From assembly GCF_009846885.1 (NCBI RefSeq), contig NZ_WUWM01000020.1, positions 62,001-126,000 of the forward strand: a DNA stretch of 64,000 bases, read 5' to 3'. Positions 35,715-45,482 of this stretch are shown here, piece by piece. Both the position numbers and the translations under genes were made by a program. The stretch comes from Paenibacillus puerhi. Its GTDB lineage: Bacteria; Bacillota; Bacilli; Paenibacillales; NBRC-103111. The notes below the pieces were generated by a model. It had not been told where the DNA came from. It saw only the letters and a program-made list of their open reading frames with translations, and searched no databases. Every line of letters begins with the position of its first letter. Within the stretch, counting starts at the first letter, position 1.

Positions 35715-36800
35715 TTACACGTCCAGGTAAACCGCCTTCCCGGTACGGGAAGATTCGTATACCGCTTCGAGAATAAGCGAAACGATATACGCCTGCTGCG
35801 GGGTTACCACAGGCTCCTGGTCGAGGTCGATGGCCTCGATCCAGCGCCTCATCTCCAGATCCGCATCCTTCTCGGCCTTGCCGTCATAGAATGCTACGCC
35901 CCCGGCCTTAAGCTCGACCTCGCTCGTGAACAGACGGCTGTGCTTCTCGCCGTTGATACGAAGGCCGCCCTTCATGTCAGCGCCTCCCTCGGTGCCGCAC
36001 AGCGTGCACTTGGCCTCGTCGACCTCCAGCGTATTCAGCGCCCAGCTCGACTCCAGGACGATGCTCGCTCCGTCCTCCATCACAATCATGCCGAATGCCG
36101 AATCTTCTACCGTAAATTTGGCTGGATCCCACGGTCCCCAAGCGTTCGCCGCATTTTCTTTCTGGCTGAGCTTGTGATAAGACGTGCCGAGCACCACCTT
36201 CGGCTTGTAATTGTTCATCATCCAGAGCGTCAGGTCCAGCGCATGGGTGCCGATATCGATAAGCGGGCCCCCGCCCTGCTTCTCTTCGTCGAGGAAAACG
36301 CCCCAGGTCGGTACGGCGCGTCTGCGGATCGCATGGGCTTTGGCATAGTAAATCTCGCCCAGTTCCCCATCCTCGCACAGCTTCTTCAGATGCTGGCTAT
36401 CCGGCCGGAACCGGTTGTTGTACCCGATCGTCAGCTTCTTCCCGGTCCGCTCCGCCGCTTCGACCATCCGCTTGGCATCCGCTGCCGTCTTCGCCATCGG
36501 CTTCTCGCACATGACATGCTTGCCGGCCTCCAGGGAGGCGATCGCGATCTCCGCATGGGAGTCATTCGGCGTACACACATGGACGATATCGATCGAAGCG
36601 TCGTTCAGCAGCTCACGGTAATCCGTGTACACGGCTGACCCTTCGGCTCCATATTGCTCCGCCGCCTCGCGGGCGCGCTCTTCGATGATGTCGCAGAAAG
36701 CGACCATTTGGATATTGGACAGCTTGCTCAGGCTCGGCATATGCTTGCCTTTGGCGATACCGCCGCAGCCTACGATAGCAATTCGATAAATACGGGACAT
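35715..36800 (-). CDS. Gfo/Idh/MocA family oxidoreductase
   Basis: NAD(P)-dependent dehydrogenase of 361 residues with IVGCGGIAKGKHMPSL as nucleotide loop, CEKPMAKTAADA near residue 96 and GGPLIDIGTHALDLTLW with active-site His/Asp near 180. It is preceded, with a 13-base gap, by an AraC regulator gene on the same strand, so the regulator and enzyme form one operon. It resembles the oxidoreductase at 21152-22288 in the central motifs (both have GPLIDIG.H.LDL and end in YESSRTG), which points to a shared subfamily. Confidence 0.93.
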   Translation of the reverse strand: MSRIYRIAIVGCGGIAKGKHMPSLSKLSNIQMVAFCDIIEERAREAAEQYGAEGSAVYTDYRELLNDASIDIVHVCTPNDSHAEIAIASLEAGKHVMCEKPMAKTAADAKRMVEAAERTGKKLTIGYNNRFRPDSQHLKKLCEDGELGEIYYAKAHAIRRRAVPTWGVFLDEEKQGGGPLIDIGTHALDLTLWMMNNYKPKVVLGTSYHKLSQKENAANAWGPWDPAKFTVEDSAFGMIVMEDGASIVLESSWALNTLEVDEAKCTLCGTEGGADMKGGLRINGEKHSRLFTSEVELKAGGVAFYDGKAEKDADLEMRRWIEAIDLDQEPVVTPQQAYIVSLILEAVYESSRTGKAVYLDV

Positions 36801-36813
36801 GTCAGTGTCCTCC

Positions 36814-37770
36814 TTATAAGGAAATGGGTACTGCTGATGGCGTCCGGCGGCCTCGGTATTGAGACGGCGTCATACCGAACCGCTTGCGGAACACCGCATG
36901 CAGGTAATTGCCGTTCGCAAAGCCCTCCAGCACAGCGATGCGCTCCACGGGTAGATCGGTTTCGTCCAGCTTGCGGCATACCGCCTCCAGCCGGATATCC
37001 TCCACGATGCTGCGAAACGAGCTGGTCGGGTGATAGATCTTCAGGACGCGCTGCAGCTGGCGCGAGCTGATGTGGAGCTTATCGGCGACATCCTCCAGGG
37101 TCAGCGGACAAGCGTAGTTGGAGCGGATATACTGCAAAGCGAACCGGTAACGACTTGCATTGACATCGCGCTCCGGCAAATCCAGCGGCAGCTTCCCGTC
37201 GTCGTAGGCGCGCACCGTGCGCAGCAGGATCTGCACGATACACTGCTTGATCGTGGTATACGAGCCCGAATAGTTATCGCAGCAGGCGCGGTACGCCTCC
37301 AAAAAGCAGGGCATCGCCTGATGAACATCCAGTGTCGGCACGAGAGGAAGCGCTTGCAGTTTGCTCACGCAATCCTCGGCTTCCGCGATTTCCCACCGGT
37401 CCACCCCGCTCTCCAAGCCGTCTACGATCCCCGCGCTCCGGTCCACAATATCGATATGCAGACAAAGCTCCTCCATGGAAGCCTCCGTATGCGCCTCCTG
37501 ATAGTGCATGACCCCGGGACCGGTCACGTACAGCATGCCTTCGCTCAACTCATAGGGCTGGTCGATCAGGATCACCTTGCCGGCGCCGCTTGGAATAAAA
37601 TGAAACTCGAACTCCGCATGCTTGTGAAAGCTGCAGGTTTTGCCGGACGCAAATGAGGTCAGGTGGAACCGCAGCACGCGGATTTCATAGTGGCCCCACC
37701 GGATTCTCAGATCCAGCCGCTCGAGAGCATCCTGCCGCTCCCACATCACCTCGTACGGAAAGGCGCTCAT
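36814..37770 (-). CDS. AraC family transcriptional regulator
   Basis: Regulator of 318 residues: cupin sensor (CSFHKHAEFEFHFIPSGAG, then ELSEGMLYVTGPGVMHYQ) and C-terminal DNA-binding domain (VADKLHISSRQLQRVLKIYH and IAVLEGFANGNYLHAVFRKR, closing FGMTPSQYR). ATG 37770 has GGAGGAG upstream; an ATG nine codons earlier does not. It lies between the oxidoreductase genes at 35715 and 37843 on the same strand, so it may belong to one transcript of three genes. Confidence 0.9.
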   Translation of the reverse strand: MSAFPYEVMWERQDALERLDLRIRWGHYEIRVLRFHLTSFASGKTCSFHKHAEFEFHFIPSGAGKVILIDQPYELSEGMLYVTGPGVMHYQEAHTEASMEELCLHIDIVDRSAGIVDGLESGVDRWEIAEAEDCVSKLQALPLVPTLDVHQAMPCFLEAYRACCDNYSGSYTTIKQCIVQILLRTVRAYDDGKLPLDLPERDVNASRYRFALQYIRSNYACPLTLEDVADKLHISSRQLQRVLKIYHPTSSFRSIVEDIRLEAVCRKLDETDLPVERIAVLEGFANGNYLHAVFRKRFGMTPSQYRGRRTPSAVPISL

Positions 37771-37842
37771 GCCATCTCCTCCGCATTCAAATTCCAATTT
37801 GCCGCTGAGCGCAGACGCAAACCGCTTCCGGCTCTCCTTAAC

Positions 37843-38847
37843 TTAACGGGTCAGCTCATCCAGGCGGACGGCCCGCCGCTCGCGAGCAGACAGGTTCGAG
37901 GCTTCCATCAGCGCAGTCAGCTCCAGGGCGACCCGGATGTTTTCTTCGGCCAACGTATCCTTCGCGATATGCTCAACCCACTGCTCGAAGGCACTCTCCC
38001 GCCGCTCGGGCAGCTCCAGCTCATGCCACTTGTCGGCAAACGCTCCGTCCTTCCCTTTGGTGCGAAGCAGCAGCTTATTATCCGGCGTGCCGTACAACAG
38101 CGTTCCTTCTGTGCCATGCACCTCCAGCGTGAACGGGGAGAAGCTGTTGACGAAGCCCGCCTCCACTATGCCGAGCGCTCCCGATTTCGTGGAGAGCACC
38201 GAGACGGCGTTATCCTCCACTTCCTTGCCCGTGATATACCCGTAGTGGGCCGTGACGTCGACCGGCTCTTCGCCGAGCAGCAGCCTTGTCAAGTACATCG
38301 GGTGACAGCCCAGATCGATCAAGGCTCCTCCCTGACAATCCTCCAGGCTGTAAAAATGCGGAGGAAGCCAATCGGCGATCGCCCCGTTGTGAGACAATCT
38401 GGCGCGTACGAGGGTCAGGCGGCCAAGCGTTTTCTGCTCCAACAGCTCGCGGATTTTCAGCGTGTAGCCCTCGTTCAGACGGGGCAAGGACACGGTGAGC
38501 TTCACACCGCTCTCCGTTACCGCAGCGATAATGTCCTGCGCTTCCCGAACGGTAGCGGCGATGACCTTCTCCGTAAATATATGCTTGCCCGCCTTAGCTG
38601 CAGCCACCATCACCTCGCGATGCATACGCGTGGGCGCGTCAACGATGACCGCGTCAATATCCGAGGCAAGCAGATCGTCCAGCGATTCATAGAACGGCAC
38701 CCCCTGCTTCTCGGCAGCCTCTCTCCCCCGCTGAGCATTCTCGTCCCATACCCCGGCAATCTCCGTATCCGGATGCTGCTGGGCCTCCTTCGTGTAATCC
38801 CAGGCGTGAACATGCCAATAACTGATTTTACCGATGCGCAGAGCCAT
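37843..38847 (-). CDS. Gfo/Idh/MocA family oxidoreductase, atypical nucleotide loop
   Basis: Protein of 334 residues. As in the protein at 28703-29698, the classical GxGxxG is replaced, here by IGKISYWHVHAWDYTKEA. The catalytic segment is FTEKVIAATVREAQ (EKV in place of EKP) and the central motif is GGALIDLGCHPMYLTRLL, keeping the His. GGAGGGGG precedes the ATG at 38847. It lies 72 bases upstream of the AraC gene. A modified EKP and loop could mean altered cofactor handling. Confidence 0.9.
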   Translation of the reverse strand: MALRIGKISYWHVHAWDYTKEAQQHPDTEIAGVWDENAQRGREAAEKQGVPFYESLDDLLASDIDAVIVDAPTRMHREVMVAAAKAGKHIFTEKVIAATVREAQDIIAAVTESGVKLTVSLPRLNEGYTLKIRELLEQKTLGRLTLVRARLSHNGAIADWLPPHFYSLEDCQGGALIDLGCHPMYLTRLLLGEEPVDVTAHYGYITGKEVEDNAVSVLSTKSGALGIVEAGFVNSFSPFTLEVHGTEGTLLYGTPDNKLLLRTKGKDGAFADKWHELELPERRESAFEQWVEHIAKDTLAEENIRVALELTALMEASNLSARERRAVRLDELTR

Positions 38848-38959
38848 GAATCCCCCTCCTTCACCTATATGAAATTGAGACATCATGGGAATAATGTACC
38901 ACAGTTTTTTCGTTAGTTTTAGTGCAATTTGGCGACATCAATTCTATAAAAACACGACA

Positions 38960-40291
38960 TCAATCCACCAAACGGGCCGTAAACATGGACTTGGCCATAC
39001 GGACGCCGTTCAGCTCAACCTCCACCTCGATTTTGCAAAAACGGCGGCTCAGCTCGATCATACAAGGCCAGATCTCGACCACGCTGTCCAGCGGGATCGG
39101 CATCAGGAAATAGCCCGAAGAGCTGTCCAGGATCAGGTCGCCTCTCCGATGCTCCTTCACGATCCGCAGCGCAGCCTGATTCATCAAGGTCGCCAGCATG
39201 CTTTCCGACGCCATGCCCACGTGGTTGGTCATCTGCGCCGTAATCGTTCCGCGAAAAAAAAGCTTGCCTTCCTTATCCCGGTTTTTCTCAAATCCCGCCC
39301 AGATCAAATCCTCGAACGATTCTCCGTATTGGGGCTGAGTCTGGATAAACTGCATCGCCTTGAGCACGTCGCTGCGGCTGATGACGCCCAGCATCTTCTT
39401 GTGATCATTCACGACCGGCAGCATCTGAATGCCTTCCCATACCATCGTATGACTGGCGGAGACGACGGATGTCTGCACATGGACGGTAAGAGGACTTCGC
39501 TTCATATAATGCTCTACGGGATCGCCAGGCTGCGCGCTCAGCACATCCTTCGTCGTCAAGATGCCGACAGGACGATGATACTCGTCTACGACCGGATAGC
39601 GCGTGTGGCCGGTTTCGGCGATCATCCCCTGCATATGCTGAACCGTATCCGTTCCCTTCAAATAATAGACGGGCGTATCGGTCCGAATAATGTCCTGCAC
39701 TAGAATGATTTTCTTCTTGATCATCCGATCATGGATAGCGCGGTTAATGAGCGTCGCCACCGTGAACGTATCATAGCTGCTGCTGATGATCGGCAGCTCG
39801 AGTCGATCGGCCAGCTCCCGCGCCTCGGCAGACGCCTGGAAGCCGCCCGTGATCAGCACGCCCGCTCCCTGCTCCAGCGCATACAGATGCGCCTGACTGC
39901 GGTTGCCCACGATCAGCAGATTGCCCGGCTCCACGTAGCGCATCATCGCTTCAAGCTGCATCGCTCCGATGACGAACTTATTCAGCGTCTTATGCAGCCC
40001 CGCTTCTCCGCCGAGCGTGACGCCGTCGACGATATGGACGACTTCGTCGAAGATCAGCCGGTCGAAGGGATTCCGCTCACGGGCGTCGACGCGCACCGTG
40101 CCGGTCCGCTCCTTGGTGCTCACCAGCCCCTCGGCTTCGGCCTCCTTGATCGCCCGGTACGCCGTTCCTTCGCTGACATCCATCACCTGGGCGATTTTCC
40201 TTACCGAAATCCGGGTGCCGACGCTGAGCTTCTCGATATAGCGCAAGATCTGCTCGTGCTTGGTCAATAGTTCCTGCGGGCGGTCGTTCAA
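38960..40291 (-). CDS. ytoI: YtoI-like CBS/DRTGG/hot-dog domain protein
   Basis: A 443-residue multidomain protein. Order: N-terminal winged helix-turn-helix (about 5-60, ISVRKIAQVMDVSEGTAYRA), DRTGG domain (about 70-180), two CBS motifs (about 195-310, YPVVDEYHRPVGILTTKDVL and LPVVNDHKKMLGVISRSDVL), and a C-terminal MaoC/hot-dog thioesterase-like domain (about 320-440). The same order is known in Bacillus YtoI. CBS pairs bind adenine nucleotides, so it is probably a nucleotide-sensing regulator, with unknown targets. It is divergent from coaA. Confidence 0.92.
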   Translation of the reverse strand: MNDRPQELLTKHEQILRYIEKLSVGTRISVRKIAQVMDVSEGTAYRAIKEAEAEGLVSTKERTGTVRVDARERNPFDRLIFDEVVHIVDGVTLGGEAGLHKTLNKFVIGAMQLEAMMRYVEPGNLLIVGNRSQAHLYALEQGAGVLITGGFQASAEARELADRLELPIISSSYDTFTVATLINRAIHDRMIKKKIILVQDIIRTDTPVYYLKGTDTVQHMQGMIAETGHTRYPVVDEYHRPVGILTTKDVLSAQPGDPVEHYMKRSPLTVHVQTSVVSASHTMVWEGIQMLPVVNDHKKMLGVISRSDVLKAMQFIQTQPQYGESFEDLIWAGFEKNRDKEGKLFFRGTITAQMTNHVGMASESMLATLMNQAALRIVKEHRRGDLILDSSSGYFLMPIPLDSVVEIWPCMIELSRRFCKIEVEVELNGVRMAKSMFTARLVD

Positions 40292-40385
40292 AGGTCGCTC
40301 ACCTCATGGCATCAAGTTGGGAATAACCTATGCTTTCATCTCCAATCTTAGCGTACAGACGCAGAAAAAGCATCCCGATCGTACG

Positions 40386-40432
40386 GGAAAGCGCTTGCCA
40401 TGTCTTGTTTTTTACGAAAGTTGTGCTACTAT
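40386..40432 (+). promoter_or_regulatory. coaA promoter with a cre-like palindrome
   Basis: A -35 TTGTTT (40405-40410), 16-base spacer and -10 TACTAT (40427-40432) lie 40 bases upstream of coaA. Just before it GGAAAGCGCTTGCC (40386-40399) is nearly palindromic and matches the cre core except at the two outermost positions. Regulation by CcpA is only a possibility. Confidence 0.45.
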
Positions 40433-40471
40433 TTGAAAATACGACATTGTGGCGCGAGGTATTAGGCACTT

Positions 40472-41392
40472 ATGGATCCCTACTCACTTTACTTTGAAAT
40501 GAACCGTGCGGAATGGTCGGAGCTGAGATACAGCGAGACTCCGCCTATAAGCCGGGAAGAATTTGACCGCCGGAAAGGCTTCCACGACCGGATTTCATTC
40601 CAGGAAGTCGAAGACATCTACTTGCCGCTCACCCGGTTCATCCATCTTCAGGCCGCAGCGGCCCGGCAGCTCCATGAAGCGTCGGCCACCTTTCTGCAGC
40701 ACAGAAGGCAGAAGGTTCCGTTCGTCATCGGCATTGCCGGCAGCGTAGCGGTCGGCAAGAGCACGACGGCGCGGCTGCTGCAGGCCCTACTGTCACGCGA
40801 GCCTTGGCGCCCGCAGGTCGATCTGATTACGACTGACGGCTTCTTGTTCCCCAATCGGGTGCTGGAGCAGCGCGGGCTTATGAAGCGCAAGGGCTTCCCT
40901 GAAAGCTATGATACTAAGAAGCTGCTCCAGTGCATCCGAGACATTAAGGCTGGGAAGCCGGATATTGTCGTGCCGGTGTATTCCCATCTGTCCTACGATA
41001 TCGTCGAGGGCGAAGCTCAGTTGGTGCAAAGCCCGGATATTTTAATCGTGGAGGGCATCAACGTCCTGCAGGTGACCAAGGACGCCAAGGTGTTTGTCAG
41101 CGACTTCTTCGACTTCTCCATCTATGTGGACGCGGATGAGCGCGATATTGAGCGGTGGTATGTCGAGCGCTTCCTGATGCTGCGCGACACGGCGTTCCGC
41201 GACCCGCAGTCTTACTTTCACCGCTATGCCAGTCTCAGCGGAGAGGAAGCCGTCCAGACGGCCACCGGCATCTGGAAGGAAATCAACGCCCTCAATCTGC
41301 ATGAAAACATCCGGCCGACCAAGGGGCGGGCCAAACTTATTCTCCGCAAAGGCCCGGATCACGCTATCGAGCGGCTGTTCGTCCGCAAGTAG
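40472..41392 (+). CDS. coaA: Type I pantothenate kinase CoaA
   Basis: Cytoplasmic kinase of 306 residues that phosphorylates pantothenate with ATP, the first and committed step to coenzyme A. The P-loop GSVAVGKS is at residues 90-97. Other conserved blocks are [36 protein letters not shown] and [11 protein letters not shown], and the Arg-rich [19 protein letters not shown]. Length matches bacterial CoaA (about 310). A strong terminator follows. Type I CoaA is feedback inhibited by CoA in known bacteria. It is divergent from the ytoI-like gene. Confidence 0.96.
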   Translation: MDPYSLYFEMNRAEWSELRYSETPPISREEFDRRKGFHDRISFQEVEDIYLPLTRFIHLQAAAARQLHEASATFLQHRRQKVPFVIGIAGSVAVGKSTTARLLQALLSREPWRPQVDLITTDGFLFPNRVLEQRGLMKRKGFPESYDTKKLLQCIRDIKAGKPDIVVPVYSHLSYDIVEGEAQLVQSPDILIVEGINVLQVTKDAKVFVSDFFDFSIYVDADERDIERWYVERFLMLRDTAFRDPQSYFHRYASLSGEEAVQTATGIWKEINALNLHENIRPTKGRAKLILRKGPDHAIERLFVRK

Positions 41393-41436
41393 CCGTCGGG
41401 ATCGGGCCTTCGGCGCGTCTGACAACAACCAAGGAA

Positions 41437-41474
41437 GCCGAGCTTCGACGGAACCGTCGCAGCTCGGCTTTTTT
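41437..41474 (+). terminator. Terminator of coaA
   Basis: GCCGAGC..CGACGG-AA-CCGTCG..GCTCGGC stem (41437-41468) followed by six T. Confidence 0.92.
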
Positions 41475-41581
41475 CTTGCCTCTACTTCTGCCTCCAGAAC
41501 GGCAGAAGACGCAGTAAAAGCCTGCACCGTCATAGCGGAGCAGGCCTGGAATGAGCCGGGTAAACCCGTCAACGAGAACTA

Positions 41582-42208
41582 TTAGAACGCGCGTGCAGCC
41601 ACAGTCGCCCGCTCTACGCCGTCAGCAATGATTTGCTCGGTGCGATCCGGAAACTGATTATGCCCTTCGACGATGACCTTCGTTACTTCTTTGATTCCCC
41701 AGAATGCAAGAACGTTGGTCAGAAAGTTTACGGACATTTCGATAGACGCCATAGGTCCTTCGGAATAAACGCCGCCTCTTGCATTAAGCAGAGCAACCTT
41801 CTTGTCGGGAACGAGACCGACCGGACCTTCCGCCGTGTAACCGAACGTTTTGCCGGCTTGCGACAAGTAATCGATATACGTATGCAGAACCGCTGGGAGC
41901 GTGAAGTTCCAGAGCGGGAAGCTGAACACGACTTTGTCGGCAGCCAGGAACTGATCCAGGTAACGGTTGGCCGTTGCCGCGGCTGCCTGCTCCTCGGCCG
42001 TAGACTCGAAGCCTTTAGCCGCTTTGAACATCCCCGTAATCATAGTCGAATCCAGATACGGAAGCTGCTCGGCGAACAGATCGAGCTCGATCACCGTATC
42101 TTCGGGATGGGATGCTTTGTAGCTTTCCAGAAAAGCCTCATGCAGCTTGACAGATACCGCTTGCTCGGCAGGACGGTTGTTAGCTTTGACAAATAAAACA
42201 GTAGACAT
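41582..42208 (-). CDS. azoR: FMN-dependent NADH:quinone oxidoreductase/azoreductase
   Basis: Flavodoxin-like flavoenzyme of 208 residues that reduces quinones and azo dyes with NADH. The FMN-binding segment is FVKANNRPAEQAVSVKLHEA, followed by FSFPLWNFTLPAVLHTYIDY (FMN ring contacts) and KKVALLNARGGVYSEGP. Length and motifs match AzoR. An inverted repeat in its promoter suggests control by a quinone- or disulfide-sensing repressor of the kind that governs azoR1 in Bacillus, although no such repressor gene is adjacent. Confidence 0.95.
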   Translation of the reverse strand: MSTVLFVKANNRPAEQAVSVKLHEAFLESYKASHPEDTVIELDLFAEQLPYLDSTMITGMFKAAKGFESTAEEQAAAATANRYLDQFLAADKVVFSFPLWNFTLPAVLHTYIDYLSQAGKTFGYTAEGPVGLVPDKKVALLNARGGVYSEGPMASIEMSVNFLTNVLAFWGIKEVTKVIVEGHNQFPDRTEQIIADGVERATVAARAF

Positions 42209-42270
42209 GACAGTTCCTCTTCTCCCCAGAATGACTCTTTGGACATTCTCATTTATTGGTATTTACTTAC

Positions 42271-42327
42271 TAAAAGTTCATAAACTTTTATGTATAATAA
42301 ATATCATATGGGAGGGTCTGTTGTCAA
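42271..42327 (-). promoter_or_regulatory. azoR promoter with inverted-repeat operator
   Basis: A 20-base inverted repeat TAAAAGTT-CATA-AACTTTTA (42271-42290) lies between the promoter and azoR. On the minus strand a perfect -35 TTGACA (42327-42322) with an AT-rich -10 (near 42304-42299) stands upstream. The operator overlaps the early transcribed region, as expected for a repressor of a stress-induced gene. Confidence 0.6.
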
Positions 42328-42343
42328 CGATTTTTACCGGGTT

Positions 42344-42721
42344 TTATACGGGGTATTCCTTCAACCAACTTAATGCTTGCTCATAATGATCAAAAAATTT
42401 AACGGATTCCTTGGTATTGGATTGTTGTAAATAAGTCATGATCTCCCCTTCTTCCAGGAGAAACGCAATGGCCTTACTGTGATTCAAAAGGGTTTCATTG
42501 AAGAACTTATCCTTCCATGCTTTTTGAACGGAAAAATGATCCGGCGTGTATCCTTTTCTATCCACCAGCAATTTGTACTTCCGACCCTCGGCAATGAATG
42601 GCTGGCAAGCCTGCTCGAAGCCATTAAACCAGTCGTTAACATCCTCTGTGCTAATCTTGCCAACTAGATGGGTAACCATTAAATCTCCCGAAACGGTTGT
42701 GCTAATATTTGGTTTACTCAA
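42344..42721 (-). CDS. STAS/SpoIIAA-like small protein
   Basis: A 125-residue cytoplasmic protein with a SpoIIAA/STAS-like pattern: alternating strand and helix starting VTHLVGKISTEDVNDWFNGF, a central KYKLLVDRKGYTPDHFSVQK and a C-terminal FFDHYEQALSWLKEY that is typical of the SpoIIAA-like family. Function unknown; members may sense membrane or cofactor state. It starts at a TTG (42721) with GGGAGA upstream. It lies between mglC and azoR, on the same strand, 135 bases from azoR. Confidence 0.7.
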   Translation of the reverse strand: MSKPNISTTVSGDLMVTHLVGKISTEDVNDWFNGFEQACQPFIAEGRKYKLLVDRKGYTPDHFSVQKAWKDKFFNETLLNHSKAIAFLLEEGEIMTYLQQSNTKESVKFFDHYEQALSWLKEYPV

Positions 42722-42795
42722 TCTGGAACCATCTCCCTTAGTTACACAAGAATAACATTCTTATGCAAGAAAGCAACATGATTTACGAATAGAGC

Positions 42796-43806
42796 CTATT
42801 TCTTAGCCAAATATTTGCGGATATCGAAAGCGACGGCCGCGACGATGATCAGCCCTTTAATGATCAGCTGCCAGTACGGGCTAACGCCGATGAAGGTCAA
42901 TCCATAGTTGATGACGCCGAAGATCAGCACTCCCGCAAGCACGCCGGGCACGGTTCCGATCCCGCCGGCGGTCGATACGCCGCCCACCACGCAGGCGGCA
43001 ATCGCGTCCAACTCATACATATTGCCGTAGTTGTTCGTTGCGCCTCCCGTGCGCGCCGCCTCCAGCACGCCTCCGAGTCCGTACAGCGCCCCTGCTATCG
43101 CATAGATGCCGATCAGGTTGCGGGCGACACGGATGCCGGATACCGTCGCCGCCTGGACATTGCCGCCGATCGCGTACATGTTTTTGCCTAGCCGTGTCTT
43201 ATTGAAGATTACCCATACGATAAGGGAGACAACGATCGCGATGATAACGATATAGGGGATCGAGTACGGCCCGTTCGGGCCGAAAAAGCCTGATCCGATG
43301 TTTGTGAAGTCGGGCCTGAGTCCTGCGATCGGCTGGGACTCGTTGGGCTTCATATCAAAGTATATGGAGTTGACCCCGTACACGATAACCATCGTGCCGA
43401 GCGTCGCAATAAACGGCGGCACATTGAGCTTGGCGACGACCCATCCGTTGATCAGACCGACAACAAGCCCGGCGAGGATGCCCAAAATAATCGGCAGTCC
43501 GACCCATAGCTCGGGCAGGTCGGGGAAAAACCTCCGCGGGTAATCGCTGAGCTGCAGCATGGAAGCGGACAGCACCGCCGTCAGGCCCACGACGCGTCCC
43601 GAGGACAGGTCGGTTCCACCCGTGATCAGGATGAAGGCCGCGCCAAGAGCGATGATCGCCCGCGTGGAATTTTGCAGCAAAATATCGCGCAGGATGCCAA
43701 TGTCCAGAAACCGCGGGTCCTTCAAAGCAATCCCCGCGACCAGCAGGATCAGCACGATATAGATCGCATGTTGCGTAACGAAACCGGACAGCTTCTTCCT
43801 AGTCAT
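42796..43806 (-). CDS. mglC: Galactose/methyl-galactoside ABC transporter permease MglC
   Basis: Inner-membrane permease of 336 residues of the ribose/galactose class, about ten helices. Typical sequences are LITGGTDLSSGRVVGLTAVL, PPFIATLGTMVIVYGVNSI, GKNMYAIGGNVQAATVSGIR and VVGGVSTAGGIGTVPGVLAG. The start at 43806 has GGAGGAA upstream. The gene is the last of mglBAC and is preceded by mglA with a short 20-base gap. Substrate is galactose or a beta-methylgalactoside by homology. Confidence 0.93.
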   Translation of the reverse strand: MTRKKLSGFVTQHAIYIVLILLVAGIALKDPRFLDIGILRDILLQNSTRAIIALGAAFILITGGTDLSSGRVVGLTAVLSASMLQLSDYPRRFFPDLPELWVGLPIILGILAGLVVGLINGWVVAKLNVPPFIATLGTMVIVYGVNSIYFDMKPNESQPIAGLRPDFTNIGSGFFGPNGPYSIPYIVIIAIVVSLIVWVIFNKTRLGKNMYAIGGNVQAATVSGIRVARNLIGIYAIAGALYGLGGVLEAARTGGATNNYGNMYELDAIAACVVGGVSTAGGIGTVPGVLAGVLIFGVINYGLTFIGVSPYWQLIIKGLIIVAAVAFDIRKYLAKK

Positions 43807-43826
43807 TTGATTCTTCCTCCTAATCG

Positions 43827-45344
43827 TCAACCCAGATGCTTCGCAGCCAGGCGCATGATTTCTTCTTCCGTCGCTTCCTCGCGCTCGAGGATACCGGACA
43901 GTCTCCCGCCTGACATGACCATGATACGGTCCGACATGCCGAGCAGCTCCGGCATTTCCGATGAAATCATGATGATGCTTTTGCCTTGCCCGGCCAACTC
44001 CGCGATGATCGAGTAAATTTCGAATTTGGCCCCGACATCGATACCGCGCGTCGGCTCATCCAGCAGCAGGATATCCGGCTCGGTCAGCAGCCAGCGGGCG
44101 AGCAGTACCTTCTGCTGATTGCCGCCGGACAGATTTTTGATCAGCGTGCCGATGTTCGGCGTCTTGACGCGAAGCCGCTCCACGCTTTGTTCGGTTTCGG
44201 TTCTGGCCTTATGATCATTCATCAGCCCAAGCACATTCAGATACCGGCCCAGATTGGCGATAATCGTATTTTCCTTAATGCTCAGTACCGGGAAGATGCC
44301 GGTCGCTCTGCGCTCCTCGGTCAGCAGCGCGATCTTATGCCGCTTCGCATCGTGAGCGCTCCGGATACGCACCCGCTTCCCGCGTATCGCGATCTCGCCG
44401 GAGGCCACGGCACGCAGGCCGAAGATCGCCTCGATGAGCTCCGTTCGCTGGGCGCCGACCAGACCCCCGATCCCGAGCACCTCCCCTTCCCGAAGGTTGA
44501 ACGTAATGTCCCGGAACGATTTTGGCGAAGGCGAGGACAGTCCCTGGACCTGCAGTAAAACTTCGCCCGGCCGACTGTGGCGCTCGGGAAACCGCTCCTT
44601 CAGATCGCGGCCGACCATCCGTGTGATGATAAGCTCCGTCGACAGCTCGGCGGCGGGCCAAGTACCGATCAGCTTCCCGTCGCGCATGATGGTCACTTCA
44701 TCGGAGATACGCAGGATCTCCTCCATTTTGTGGGAGATGTAGATGATCGACACTCCCTTGTCGCGCAGCTGATTGATAATCTTGAACAAAGCCTCGACTT
44801 CATGGCCGGTGAGCGAGGATGTCGGCTCGTCCATTACGATTACTTTGGCGTGGTAGGAGACGGCCTTGGCGATTTCAAGCGACTGAATCTTGGAGACGGA
44901 CAGACTGCGGACTATCGTCTTGGGATCCAGATCCATATTCAGCTCGCGAAACAGCTGCGCAGTCTTCTCGTACATGCTGCGGTGGTCGATTATTTTGAAT
45001 GGCCCGAACCCCGTCTCCGGAAACCGGCCGAGCCAAATATTTTCCATCACATTGCGGAACGGCACGGGATGCAGCTCCTGATGTATCATCGAGATTCCCA
45101 AAGCCAGCGCATCCTTCGAGCTGTTGATCTCAGCTCTGCCGCCATCCAGAACGATCTCTCCGCCGTCCGGCTTATAGATGCCGAATAAGCATTTCATCAA
45201 GGTAGACTTGCCCGCTCCATTCTCGCCCATCAAGGCATGCACCGTTCCCGGACGCACCTTCAGGGTTACGCCGTCAAGCGCCTTGACACCGGGGAACACC
45301 TTCGTAATCTCCTTCATTTCCAACCTATATCCGGCTTCACTCAT
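43827..45344 (-). CDS. mglA: Galactose/methyl-galactoside ABC transporter ATPase MglA
   Basis: Duplicated ABC ATPase of 505 residues. Domain one has Walker A MGENGAGKSTLMK near 40, signature LSVSKIQSLEIAKAV and Walker B VIVMDEPTSSL. Domain two has a degenerate P-loop (GGLVGAQRTELIE, no GKS), signature LSGGNQQKVLLARWLL and Walker B DILLLDEPTRGID, the usual state of monosaccharide ATPases, in which only one site is fully active. The gene lies between mglB and mglC. Confidence 0.94.
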   Translation of the reverse strand: MSEAGYRLEMKEITKVFPGVKALDGVTLKVRPGTVHALMGENGAGKSTLMKCLFGIYKPDGGEIVLDGGRAEINSSKDALALGISMIHQELHPVPFRNVMENIWLGRFPETGFGPFKIIDHRSMYEKTAQLFRELNMDLDPKTIVRSLSVSKIQSLEIAKAVSYHAKVIVMDEPTSSLTGHEVEALFKIINQLRDKGVSIIYISHKMEEILRISDEVTIMRDGKLIGTWPAAELSTELIITRMVGRDLKERFPERHSRPGEVLLQVQGLSSPSPKSFRDITFNLREGEVLGIGGLVGAQRTELIEAIFGLRAVASGEIAIRGKRVRIRSAHDAKRHKIALLTEERRATGIFPVLSIKENTIIANLGRYLNVLGLMNDHKARTETEQSVERLRVKTPNIGTLIKNLSGGNQQKVLLARWLLTEPDILLLDEPTRGIDVGAKFEIYSIIAELAGQGKSIIMISSEMPELLGMSDRIMVMSGGRLSGILEREEATEEEIMRLAAKHLG

Positions 45345-45482
45345 GTCGGGTCGCGCCTCCTGCCTATCGAACTCCTTCTTCCGGGCGTGCGCCCGGGTTC
45401 GCTCCTATATGCGTGCAGGGCAAAGAGAGGGGAAAGCTATGGGCATCTCCCCCACCCCGCTCTTGCCTGCCGGTTGAGCCGC

